A program made the position numbers and the translations under genes. The notes beneath the pieces were generated by a model. It was not told the DNA's origin. It worked only from the letters and a program-made list of their open reading frames with translations, and did no database searches. A stretch of 64,000 bases of DNA, taken from Adiantum capillus-veneris. Taxonomy: Eukaryota; Streptophyta; Polypodiopsida; Polypodiales; Pteridaceae. Positions 10,331 to 21,369 of the stretch are shown one piece after another. Position 1 is the stretch's first letter; the number at the start of each line of letters is the position of its first letter. The stretch is from the NCBI GenBank assembly GCA_014529385.2, contig CM043950.1:77743935-77807934 (forward strand). The letters run 5' to 3'.

Positions 10331-13075
10331 ATGCTACTAGGGATAATGGGAAGTGGTGGACCTTGAATGTAAACCCCCCATGTACAAAATATCATGGGTT
10401 TAAGGTATTTCAATGGATCCTAGCATCTTGGAGACATGGTGGAGCTTGCTTCTCTTCATTCAATGGAGCCTATCTTGGACAAATGGTGGAGCATCCTTCT
10501 CTCCATGTTTCAATGGAGCCTAGCTTGGACAAGTGGTGGACCTTTGCTTCTCTCTATGTTTCAATAGAGTTATCTTGGACAAGTGGTGGACCTTGGAACC
10601 AAACCCCCATGTAAAACATTTCATGGGCATTCCAAGTGGTGAGAAAGAATACCATTTAAGATATAGCCTTATAGGTTGGATAAGTGGTGGACCTTAACAC
10701 CCAGATCTTTTTAATATAATGACATAGAGTGGAAAAGTGGTGAATCTTGAGACTAAACCACTCATGATACTAGAGATAATAGTTTGGACAAGTGGTGGAC
10801 CTTGAATGTAAAACCCCAATGTACAAAATATCGTGGGTTTTCAAGTGGTAAGAAAAAATACCACTTAGTATAATATAACCTTATAGGTTGGACAAGTGGT
10901 GGACCTTAACATCCAAATATTCTTAATATAATGACATAGAGTGAACTCTTAGTGAATCTTGAGACCAATCTAGGGATAATAGGCTGGACAAGTGGTGTAC
11001 CTTGAATGTAAAGCTCCAATGTACAAAATATCATGAGTTTAAGGTATTTCAATGGAGCCTAGCATCTTGGAGACATGGTGGAGCATCCTTGTCTCCATGT
11101 TTCAATGGACCCTAGCTTGAACAAGTTGTGGACCTTGGAACAAAACCCCCTTGTAAAACATATCATAGGAATTATAAGTGGTGAGAAAGAATACCATTTA
11201 AGATATAATGTTATAGGTTGGACTTATTTACAATTCTAAAACCATAATGTGATAGAAAAACGGGGGTTAGAAGTAAATACCATAATTCCAGATATGGCCG
11301 CAAAAGAAGGACCATCAACTTTAGAATTCGAGGGATACAATAAAGTTGATTTGAAGCCTTTGAAAGGGCTTAGAACGGTAATCCTAGGATCGAAGTCTAT
11401 TGTTGGGAGAATAGAAATGTCAAAGATATTCCGTGGAATTTGCATGCCAAATCACGAAAACTAACAGCCATGAAGATCATCCGTATCTTCTAGATCAAAG
11501 ATAAGGGATCAGGGATTATTATAACAACAACTTCGTTATGATGACTCCTGAGTGGACCTCAATACCCAATTCTTCATAATATAATGACATAAAGTGGACA
11601 AGTGGTGGACCTTTGCTTCTCTCTATGTTTCAATAGAGTTAGCTTAGACAAGTGGTGGGACTTGGAACTAGATCCCCATTTAAAAAATATAATGGGAATT
11701 TCAAGTAGTGAGAAAGAATACCATTTTATATATAACCTTATAGGTTGGACAAGTGGTGGACTTTAACACCCAATTCTTAATATAATGACATAGAGTTGAC
11801 AAGTGGTGAGTCTTGAAACCAAACCACTCATTCTAATAGGGATAATAGATTAGACAAGTGGTGAGAAAGATATCCTGGGTTTAAGGTATTTTAATGGAGC
11901 CTAGCATCTTGGAGACATGGTGGAGCTTGCTTTATTCCATGTTTCAATGGAGCCTGTCTTTGAGAAATGGTGGAGCATCCTTCTCTCCATGTTTCAATGG
12001 AGCCTAGCTTGAACAAGTTGTGGACCTTTGCTTCTCTCTATGTTTCAATAGAGTTAGCTTGGACAAGTGGTGAACCTTGGAACCAAACCCCCATGTTGAA
12101 AATATCATGGACATTCCACGTGGTGAGAAAGAATACCATTTAAGATATAGCCTTATAGGTTGGACAAGTGGTGGACCTTAACACCCAAATCTTTTCAATA
12201 TAATAACATAGAGTGGAATGAATCTTGAGACCAGACCACTCATGCTACTAGGAATAATAGGTTGGACAATTGGTGGACCTTGAATTTAAACCCCCATCTA
12301 CAAAGTATCGTGGGTTTAAGGTATTTCAATGGAGCCTAGCATCTTGGAGACATGGTGGAGCTTGCTTCTCTCCATGTTTCAATGGAGCCTATCTTGGAGA
12401 AATGGTGGATCATTTTTCTCTCCATGTTTTAATCGATCCTAGCTTGGACAAGTTGTGGACCTTTGCTTCTCGTTATGTTTCAATAGAGTTAGCTTGGACA
12501 AGTGGTGGACCTTGGAACAAAATTCCCATGTAAAACATATCATAGGCATTCCAAGTGAATACCATTTACGATATAACCTTATAGGTTGGACAAGTGGTGG
12601 AACTTAACACCCAATTATTCTTATATTAATGACATAGAGTGGACAAATGGTGAATCTTGAGACCAAACCACTCATGCTACTAGTGATAATAGGTTTTCTA
12701 TTTCTCAATGGAGCTGAGCTTGGATAAATGGTGGAGCTTGCTTCTCTCCATGTTGATCTTGGATAAGTGGTGGAGCTTTGCTTTGCAAGTCTTCATAATA
12801 CAATAACGTATAGGCTGGTTACATGGTGAATCTTAAGGCTATACCTCCCATTTTACTAGAGATAATAGGTTGGACAAGTGTTCAACCTTCTATATTTCAT
12901 TTCTCCATGCCTATATTAGACAATTAGTAGAACTTAAATCTCTCCATGTTGTCTAGAGCTGAGATTGGACAAGCGGTGGACCTTGCTTCTCTCTTCCCTT
13001 AGTTTACTAGCTTAAAAGATCACTATGTATACTTGCTTAGATCTAGCTTGAACAAGTGGTGGACCTTGTATTCAC
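10331..13075. repeat. 'GGACAAGTGGTGGACC' array, right block
   Basis: Dozens of variants of TTGGACAAGTGGTGGACCTT are embedded in higher-order units. The phrase 'TTTAAGGTATTTCAATGGA' marks unit starts near 10398, 11038, 11880 and 12317 (and 7109 in the left block). Within units the order is conserved: 'GAGACATGGTGGAGCTTGC', 'CTCCATGTTTCAATGGAGCC', 'CCCCCATGTAAAACAT', 'GAGAAAGAATACCATTTA', 'AATATAATGACATAGAGTGG'. Unit length is about 440-640 bp. There is no coding sequence. The array ends just upstream of the gene at 13143. Confidence 0.92.
11229..11550. other. Non-array island inside the array
   Basis: About 320 bp that do not match the array, with a short open frame on both strands (11249-11464 plus, 11236-11445 minus). 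The plus frame reads like ordinary protein sequence, but no family is recognised. It may be a fragment of another element or a captured gene piece. Confidence 0.4.
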
Positions 13076-13142
13076 ACAAACTTAATCCATTACAAAAAGT
13101 ATATGTTAAAATAACATTTGCTTTTTTTTTGTTTGAGGAAAG

Positions 13143-15285
13143 ATGGCTCCAAAAACACAGGTTGCAAGGGTTGCTGTCTCAGTTGACTATACTTGCAATG
13201 ATCTTAGGAAATGGTATTTGGACATACATGGTATAGAGGGTGCACAATTTCATAACGTGCATCTATTTATTGGCAAAAAAGAGAATGACAACTTGTTTGA
13301 AGATGTTGTGGACAAGTTGTGGAAGCATCTGTCTCTGTACTTGATAGTCATCCGGAGGTGGAATGCATTGACATTCTAGTTCCAATGAATCTAGAATTTC
13401 AACTATCTACAGGAGCATATGCATTGGAGCGCATGTCTAGAAACAAAGAAGAGACAACGTTTTCTCGAGGATGTAAGTTTGCAGAATCAAATCCAAATAT
13501 CACAGCAGATCAACTTCAAAGCTCCATCATTGCCACACTATAACTAAAAAAGGTGAAAGCTTCACAACCACCATCCACAAAAAAGCAAGCAAAAGTGCTG
13601 AAAGTAGCAGCTAAGCGAACTAGTTCTATTTTGGATGTAGAGAAGGCATCTTTGGCATCCTCATCAACAAAGGGTTCAATGTCAAAGATGAGAATTGTGG
13701 ATCTAGATGTTTTAGAAATTGAGGCCATGAAAGGACAAGAAAAAGATACAGGTGGAATGAATAAGTACATAAACTATTTTCCTTTCCAATATAGGGAATT
13801 TGATATCCCTATTCAAAATTGTTGACTTGCTCTTGATCACTATAACGCATGTATTATGGATAAAAAACATGCTGAAAGTGTGTTATTTGGATTTTCACGG
13901 AGTACGACCAAGCGTGCAGCATGTGCATATTTGATGCCTGTTCAAAATACAAGGTCAAAGAAGGGGACTCCTTTGACAGTAGAAGAGGTAGAAGAGAAAA
14001 AAAATAAAGATTATCATCATTATTGAATTATTGATGGGCAACGTTCAATCTATGCTGCAAAAGTTTTGCTTCACAATGAACAAAACAACAAAGAGATATT
14101 TGAAAGACTGATTGGCATGTATAAATTTAGAAAGGCTCGCATTATTTTGAATGCTCCTCCATTTGTTTCAACTGCTATATCTGCCATTGCAAATGAGGAG
14201 GCTCAGGCATTGTATGTCAAGCAACCTTACAACCAAAATTGAGATATTTACGGAGTTAATGGATATTCTAAGGACGACCACCAAAGGCATCAAGTGGAAT
14301 TGCAGAGGGACATGCATCTCATGTCGAATGGGATGTAAGTTATTTTTTTTATCTTTTTGATAGTCTTTAATCAACAAATCTTGCTCAATAGTTTATTGTT
14401 TATCTATTTCTTTTTAGGTTTTTCTTTGATTGGCAAGAATGAGTGCAACAGCAAGTTGGATTGCTAAATAGGCACACATGGTCACGTACTCTGATCCAAT
14501 TTATGACTGCTGGGGTTAGAGAAATAATTGAAAGTATAGAAGAGGAGAATAAGAAACCCCCAACAACTGTATTTAGATACCTTTGTGGCCTTGACGAATC
14601 AGAGTTAAAGACTATTCAAGAAGAGATTACAGATGAGAAGATTTTATTGTCAAAGAGTGCAAAGGATGGTGATGCAACTAACATGTATGATCGAATCAAG
14701 CAATTGAAGCATAACAAATTGATTCAAGATGCACTTCTTGAAGGCTTCAACAATTTGAATGAGTCTTCACCATGTAAAGACTGGGAGGAGGTGGTCAAAA
14801 TGTATAATATCAATGATGTTGTTTATAAAACACTTTTAATGCTATGCGAGGAATGGCTCAGATCTAGTTTTACGCGCGGAACAAAGAAAATGGCTTTTCC
14901 AGATGGAGCAATAAAATACATGCAATGGGAAATTCACCTTTAAAAGGAGAAAATTGAGCCTAGAGATTTTCCATGGTCAAACTATGTGGTGAGCCTACAA
15001 ATGGAAGGCAATCTCTACTTGATGCGCCACTTCAATAGTAAAGTGCCTATTGGCTTATGTGTTTTAGATATGACAAAACACATTGGAGGCAGTTTGAAGT
15101 GGAGTGAGGGGACATTTAACAATGCTTTGGATGGGATCTTGGCTATTGCCGGAGGGTCAACAAATCCTGGATTTTTCTTTCTTGCATTTGTGGATTTCAC
15201 TAACTTCACAAAATTGCAATGTGCCTTTCACGCCATGGGAGATAATCTGAGCTACCATTGTTGTGGTGCATTGTGTAACATTTAA
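13143..15285 (+). pseudogene. Decayed spliced gene with a ParB/sulfiredoxin-like motif
   Basis: A reading frame of about 690 codons starts ATGGCTCC and is recovered as 13143-14334 joined to 14418-15285. One frameshift lies near 13310. From there a single frame runs to 14334, and after removing an 83-nt GT-AG intron the same frame continues to 15285. Stops occur near 13541, 13823, 14024, 14240, 14440 and 14941. Recognisable features are a Lys/Ser-rich linker (about 13550-13750) and IIDGQRSIYAAK (about 14027-14062), which resembles the DGQHR nucleotide-binding motif of ParB-like domains. Next comes the segment ISAIANEEAQALYVK. The C-terminal third (LRSSFTRGTKK, WSEGTFNNALDGILAIAGG) is not recognised. 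It contains no RT, integrase or DDE transposase motif. It may be a gene of a transposon or a captured host gene. The link to ParB rests on one motif only. Confidence 0.65.
14335..14417 (+). other. Spliceosomal intron (83 nt)
   Basis: Donor GTAAGT at 14335 and acceptor TTCTTTTTAG ending at 14417, with a T-rich interior. Splicing joins two long open stretches that otherwise lie in different frames, and that frame restoration is the main evidence. Confidence 0.75.
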
Positions 15286-16864
15286 TGGCCTAATAACTTA
15301 TGTGTAGCGGAAATTAGCATGAACATAGTGGGCATTTCATTAGAATAGATTCCTAATGCGAATTACAAGAGTGCTTGGGTGGAGAGAGCAACAAAAATCA
15401 TAACACCTAGTTAGATAACATCAACAATACTTTCAAAAGAGAGAGAAATTAAGCTATTGACAACAATTGAGGACCGGATTTGCATGGAGCCAGTCCCCCC
15501 TCCAAAAGGCTTTGTATTATGGTTTCTCCCATCAAGAGAGACATTGTACAATACAATTCTTTGTGTTCCTTCAAGACTAGCTAGTGCAATGAATATGGAA
15601 GCTTCATACACCAAGCAAAACACTTAATCAAACACAACTTGAATTATCCCCGTTCTCAGACCCAAGACCTCACACACCTTCGAAGATGGTGAGAGCTAGC
15701 ATGGTATGAGAGTAGATTGAGAGGAAGAAGGAGTATCTTACGAGAAAGATGTACATCTCCTCACATAATCACTCATAGTAGCATAGCTTAGCTTAGTAAT
15801 TAGCTTAGTAGAGGAGATGATCATGCATTGAAGCTTGGCTCTTTGTTGGATTTGCATCCACATGCCAAGAGAGTGTTGATGTAGGCTTCTATCTCACAAG
15901 CTTAGAGTAGGTGATGAGCTCTCCATTAAAGCTTGGGAGGAGATAGAGTATTCTTCCTTCACACATGGTCAAGTGTGAGTGTGTGTGTGTGTCAATGCCA
16001 AGCAAAACTCAGCCCCCTCTCTCTCTTGGGCGAGCCCTTGTTGCTAATTTGGTTTGGCTTTTGCCTCATTGGAACTCCCCAAGTCAAGCCAATGGGTATT
16101 AAGAAGCATAAGTGATAGCCTTCTGACATGTGTCCCCCTTTCCCCTTTTGTAAGAGCTTTAGGTAATTAAATAATTAAACTAAACTCTCATTGGACCCCT
16201 TTGCCTCCTGGCCAATAGAAATCAGGCAAACCATGGGGCTTCTAAATGCTCATTGGACCCTTTGGGAGACTGCCCAATAGTCTTCTAGGAGACTTAATTC
16301 TCATTGGTTTCTTTTATTACATGTTTTTAAATTAATTGAACTACATTTACTGTAGCTTAATTCTCATTGGTCCACTTCAAGGGTCTTCCAATAGGAATTG
16401 GGCACACCTTGTGGGCATCTGGCCTAGGGAGCTAACATGTGTCCCTCATTCCCTTTGTGTAAAGGGAGCTTGTGTGTGTGTGTGTGGCTTTTTCTCTCAT
16501 CCCCTACCTTTGGGGCTCGCCCCCTCCCATGTAGGGATGTGCAAAGACTTTAGGGCACACACAAAGCATCCAATTTTCCCTAGGGTTGACCTTTGGACAC
16601 AACCTTTGAATTTTGGAACCTTAGCATTTTGGAAGTCTTAATGGGCTGAACCTTAGGGTCTTTTTAGCCCATTGTTGCACATGGCTCTTTTGCAGATGGC
16701 CCCCCCTTTGGATCCCTATTTTCCCTGCTTTGGATCCCTACTGTGGCCGGTCTGCTAGCTTAACCAATATTCTAGCTTTTTCTCCCTTGGCACTTCCCCA
16801 CATTAAATGATCAGTTTAATATGAGAAAATCATTTAGGAGAATTAGATATTGATTATTATGACA
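15274..16864 (-). mobile_element. 3' LTR of a Ty3/gypsy chromovirus
   Basis: Read on the minus strand the LTR starts TGTCATAATAATC at 16864, just after a polypurine tract (AAGAGAGAGGTAA, 16865-16877). A likely end is at about 15274, where plus-strand TGTAACATTT corresponds to a CA end. The U3 part holds five CCAATGAG boxes (see findings). The partner LTR is absent from the window, so the outer boundary lacks target-duplication proof. It abuts the gene at 13143-15285. Confidence 0.65.
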
Positions 16865-16877
16865 TTACCTCTCTCTT

Positions 16878-17220
16878 GAAATCATAGTCGTCCTCGACTA
16901 TGGTGTAGAGAAGATAAAGCATATTCATGAGTCCTTTTCTTAGCGGGTAGAGGATCCCTATGTTACCCTACGACATCATTCCATAATGGATGACTAGTCC
17001 ATTTGGCGCTTGAGAGCCTAAGGCTGCCGCAAGCATGTCTGCACATTAGTCCTATCAGTCTTCCATAGTAGAGTGACAAGCTCTACTTGGTGTTTGGGAG
17101 ACTTCGTCTCCGCAAACTTGATCTAATTATGCATACTACTTCATTTTTGTGCACAAATAAAGAAAAAGAGAGTCTTATAAGACAAAAATTTTGTTCATTT
17201 TTAACATTTTGTACATTTGC
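16878..17220 (-). other. 3' untranslated region of the chromovirus
   Basis: Sequence between the integrase stop (near 17221) and the polypurine tract. It contains no ORF or recognisable motif. Confidence 0.55.
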
Positions 17221-17379
17221 TTACTCTTGGGAAGCATTGTAAGCATTGACAAGGTTTAGGTTATCCTTTAATTGTATGCCTTGCATCCATCTAGCATCTT
17301 CGAAAGGATAATTTTTAAACTTAATAAGATATCGTCGGATAGTCTTACCGCCTCTTAATACCTTGTCTTCATGTCGGAG
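17221..17379 (-). pseudogene. Chromovirus integrase C-terminus: chromodomain
   Basis: The minus frame reads HEDKVLRGGKTIRR, LIKFKNYPFEDARW and a short tail to a stop near 17221. This is the second part of a chromodomain, which binds methylated histone tails and steers integration to heterochromatin. It continues directly from the integrase end at 21370 (..LQPESIL). The 3990-bp element between them left a CGGAG duplication. Confidence 0.9.
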
Positions 17380-18236
17380 TGTCACATGAACCGAATAATA
17401 GAGATAGACAGCAAAACAGAGGAAGAAATCTTTGTATTGATAGTGTTTGATACAACAGAGGAGCAAAATATATGGGCGCAGTCCGTTGTACGGAGCTCGA
17501 ACCTCCCGGCCACCCCCGAGCTTCAATTCGCTTGCATGCAGCGTCTCACTCGCACTCGCAGAAGAGAGATCGGTGAATCCTCCCAAAACGCACCACCCGT
17601 CCTTCTATTCTGATTTTTCGTCCAAAAGCCTGCGACCTCTCAAAATAGCTGCTTTTCTATTTTTGGCGTTCGGTCGACTCGACTTGCGCGCCAATATACC
17701 TGCAAGAACAAGGTAAAAACGTGATCGCGAAGCGATCCGTAGAGGTTAGCTGTCTTCAACTGAACATAACTCCCAAACGGAGCCAAAACAGCCCAAGTCC
17801 GTCTCACACAATCTTGTTGCCCTCCCTGCGCTCTTCGACGGCTATGTGATGGAAAATTTCCATAGCCTGCTCTGATTTGCTGAAAATCAACCTGCAAAAC
17901 AGCATTTTCTACAAAAATGATGCAAAAACAGCAAATCCAACTTTTTTCTTAATCTTTGGCCCTCAACGAGCATCAAAACATCAAAATCTCTAAAGATTCA
18001 AAGAACCAAAGTTGTTCCTTATAACGCAGGCTTCAATCGCTTCATACATCACTTTTTCAAAATCCCACGTTAACACCTTCAAAAATGCCCCAGAAAGTGC
18101 CTTCCGGATCAAAAAATTTTATCGGACGAAAACAATACACACATCCTTCTACACAGTGGACTAACTTTAAAACGACCAAAACTTCCTAGAAAACAAAATT
18201 TATTACTAAAACACCTCAAAATCAAGTCTTGTTACA
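17380..18236 (-). mobile_element. 3' LTR of the nested gypsy element
   Basis: On the minus strand it runs TGTAACAAGACTTG (18236) to GTTCATGTGACA (17380), 857 bp, preceded by polypurine AAAAGGGGAGAT (about 18237-18248). Its first 229 bp (18008-18236) match the 5' LTR remnant at 21141-21369 with four differences counted by eye. It is related to the solo LTR at 7531-8603. Confidence 0.93.
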
Positions 18237-18248
18237 ATCTCCCCTTTT

Positions 18249-18961
18249 CAAAATTAACTCTGTCCTCAGAGTTGGAAGGAGGGAAATTCGCTTTGCAAAA
18301 CACTAAGATCAACCCAAGATGCATCCTTTATTGGATAGTTCTGCCACTTAACCAAAACTTCCACAATGTCTCTATTTCTCAAATGTTTGATACGCCTATG
18401 TAGCACTAAGTCTGGTTCTACTGTCAATGTTCCGTCATCTTTCAACTTAGAGTTGTCCTGTAAAACATGGTGCACGTTAGGAACATACTTTTTCAATAAA
18501 CTCACATGAAATACAGGATGCACTTTGACATGAGAAGGCAATTCCAATTTGTAAGCTAATGAACCAATGCGCTTCAAAATTTTAAATGGCCCAGCAAATC
18601 GTGGAGACAATCGCTTATCCTTTCCAAGAATCAAATGAGACTTCTCGGGAATAACCTTTAAGAAAACCATATCCCCAGTTTCATACTCCACAACCCGATG
18701 TTTCTTGTCATAATACAATTTATGTCTCTTTTGGGCTTCTCTAATATTCCCCCTGATTTTGGCCAACTCGTTATCCATTTTCTCAAGCATCTCATGTGAC
18801 AGTTCTACCTTATTCCTCGAGCTAAGAAAATTTATAGGTGTGGGACAGTTATAGCCATACATTGCTTCAAATGGGGTCATCCTAATAGATGAATGATATG
18901 AACTGTTGTATGCAAATTCAACCAAAGGCAAATATTCATTCCAATTAGATTGGTTTTCAAA
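18249..18961 (-). pseudogene. Ty3/gypsy integrase C-terminal part with chromodomain
   Basis: The minus frame starts inside the integrase core (ENQSNWNEYLPLVEFAYNSS) and runs through the GPY-type region (GDMVFLKVIPEKSHL, then RFAGPFKILKRIG and HPVFHVSLLKKYVP) to a chromodomain (EVLVKWQNYPIKDASW), stopping at 18266. The catalytic D,D,E core is lost at the inversion breakpoint near 18960. The remaining part of the frame is intact over 221 residues. Its stop is immediately followed by the polypurine tract and LTR, the normal end of a gypsy element. Confidence 0.93.
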
Positions 18962-21140
18962 TCAGAGAAGACCACCCAATAATTTTTCACATCAGAATCA
19001 GAATTTCAATTGAAATCAGAGTACAAATCAGAATGCTGTAAACAACCGCAATCAAAATTTGGGTCAAAATGATGCAAATCAGAATCAAAGAAGACAACAA
19101 CCGCTGCGGTGGCAACATGATCCTGCTTTTCTAGAATGAGCAAGGAGATTTGGGTTATGTTTTAGTTGCGGTGAGCAAGGTCACAAGACGTTCGAATGCC
19201 CAAATAAGGAGATCGATCAGGCAGTTCTTGTACGAATGGAAGCCAATATGAATGCGATGGACACCACGATTGAGGAAGCGAGCGAGGAAGGTAAGTGCTC
19301 TGAAATTCCTATGAAATGTATGACAATGTCTATTCATCATTTAAGGGCATCCTTTATAAGAATTCGGGGTAAGATAGGAACTGAAATTGTGAATTTTCTC
19401 ATTGATTTGGGTAGTACGCATTGTTTTATGTCTAACAAGCTTGCGCAGACTTTGAAATTGAATTCTGATTCCCACATTAGGAGACCTTGGCCAATGGGAA
19501 GAAAAATTATACACAGGGTCATATTCAAAACTTACCTTTTTTACTGAACAAAGAGAAACATTCGGGAGAATTTTATGTTATTAGCATGGGTGAACGGGAT
19601 GTAATTTTGGGAATGGATTGGTTGGCTGCGAACCATGCATTGATTGATTGTGAGAGGGGTGAGTTGTTTTTTAAAAACAGAGATGGTCATGCGATTAAAG
19701 CTGAGGAGAGAAATACTAAATCACTCTTGATTTCTTCCATGAAACTTTTGAGGGGGTGAGACAAGGGTGTGAGACGTTTCTTGTGTTTGCTAACGAGATT
19801 AAAGAGGATTCTGGGAATAAGCAGAAAGGGGAAAATCCAGAATTTGTAGAGGATCTTTTACATGAATTTAAGGATGTGTTCCCGGACGATCTTCCTGGTA
19901 TGCCTCCGCCTAGAGCGGTGGACCACGCCATAGATCTATATCCAGGAGCAACACCTTATTCAAGGGCTCCATACAAGTTCAATATTGATGAGCTTAAAGA
20001 GCTCAAGATACACCTTGATGACCTTTTGAAAAAGGGTTTCATTAAACCTAGTGTATCTCCTTGGGGTAGTCCTGTGTTATTCCAAAAGAAAAAGGATGGT
20101 ACATATAGGTTATGCATTGACTACAGGGGGTTAAACAAACAGACCATTAAGAACAAATATCCTCTTCCTCACATAGATGAATTGCTTAGCCATTTGAGTG
20201 GTGCCACAATATTTTCAAAGGTTGATCTTCATTCTGGCTACCATCAAATCCGCATTAAGGTCGCGGACATTCCAAAGACTGCTTTTCGTACACGTTATGG
20301 GCATTATGAATTTACAGTTCTTGCTTTTGGTTTGACTAATGCACCAGCAACTTTCATGTGCTTAATGAATAATATTTTTCACCCGTATCTTGATGACTTC
20401 ATTCTGGTGTTCTTGTATGATATTTTTGTGTATTCTAAGAATGAAGAAGATCATGCATTGCACTTAAAGAAAACATTTGAGGTTTTGCGTGAACATAAAT
20501 TGTATGCCAAAGCAAGTAAGTGTTCTTTTGCAAAGGATCAGATTGTAAAGAGGGGATTCACATTGACCTTGAAAAAGTTAAGACTATTGTGGAGTGGCCA
20601 ACACCAAAGTCATTAAGGGATGTGAGAAGCTTTATGGATCTAGCACAATATGAGAGAGCACACATTAAAGATTTCTCTAAGATAGCAAGTCCTTTGACCG
20701 AATTGACCAAGAAAGAGAAGGGTTTTGTGTGGACTTCTACCAGTGAGACTGCTTTTGAGACCTTGAAGGCTAAAATAGCAGAAAATTGTGTTTTGAAAGT
20801 TCCTGAGATGGGCAAACCATTTGTTGTGTCATGTGATGCTAGTGGTGAACAACTAGGGTGTGTTTTGACACCAAAAGGAAGAGTGGTTGCATATGAGTCT
20901 AGGAAATTAAGACGACATGAATTGAACTATGCAACACATGATCTAGAATTGCTTGTTGTTGTTCATGCATTGAAACATTGGCGTCATCTTTTGCTTGGTG
21001 TCAAATTTGAATTGCGTACTGATCATCAAAGTTTGAAGTATATTTTCACTTAGCCATTGTTAAACAACAGACAAAGGAGATGGATTGAATTGTTGGCTGA
21101 GTATGATTTTGACTTGAAGTATTTGTGTGGGAAAGAAAAT
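18962..21140 (+). pseudogene. Inverted gag-protease-RT-RNase H block of the nested gypsy element
   Basis: Plus-strand gypsy coding sequence inside a minus-strand element. Gag end: a Gln/Asn-rich tract, then a zinc knuckle CFSCGEQGHKTFEC (19158-19199). Protease: FLIDLGSTH, with Leu where Ser or Thr follows the catalytic Asp (19404-19409), and ILGMDWL. RT: from about 19940 through [10 protein letters not shown] and [11 protein letters not shown]. The first Asp of the FIDD-type box is Tyr (LYDIF, codon 20416-20418). RNase H: VSCDASGEQLG, THDLELLVVVHA and RTDHQSLKY. There are stops in the gag region and at 19757, and frameshifts near 19490 and 20560. The block ends at 21140, within the sequence that normally leads to the integrase, where it meets the LTR remnant. 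It cannot encode an active enzyme. Confidence 0.95.
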
Positions 21141-21369
21141 AAAGTTGTTCCTTATAACGCAGGCTTCAATCTCTTCATACATCACTTTTTCAAAATCCCA
21201 CGTTAACACCTTCAAAAATGCCCCAGAAAGTGCCTTCCGGATCAAAAAATTTTATCGGATGAAAACAATCCACACATCCTTCTACACAGTGGACTAACTT
21301 TAAAACGACCAAAACTTCCTAGAAAACAAAATTTATTACTAAAACACCTCAAAATCAAGTCTTGTTACG
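21141..21369 (-). mobile_element. 5' LTR remnant of the nested gypsy element
   Basis: The first 229 bp of the LTR on the minus strand, matching 18008-18236 with four substitutions. It is truncated at an AAAGTTG word shared with the adjoining RNase H sequence. The outermost base is C in place of T. Confidence 0.92.

Larger units (their letters stand above)
17380..21369 (-). mobile_element. Nested Ty3/gypsy element with rearranged interior
   Basis: This element is inserted in the chromodomain codons of the surrounding chromovirus. It is flanked by CGGAG at 17375-17379 and 21370-21374, and its removal restores that reading frame exactly. It consists, in plus coordinates, of a complete 3' LTR (17380-18236), an integrase C-terminal gene (minus), a gag-protease-RT-RNase H block in the opposite (plus) orientation, and 229 bp of the 5' LTR. 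The rest of the 5' LTR, the primer site, the gag start and the integrase core are missing. Confidence 0.92.
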
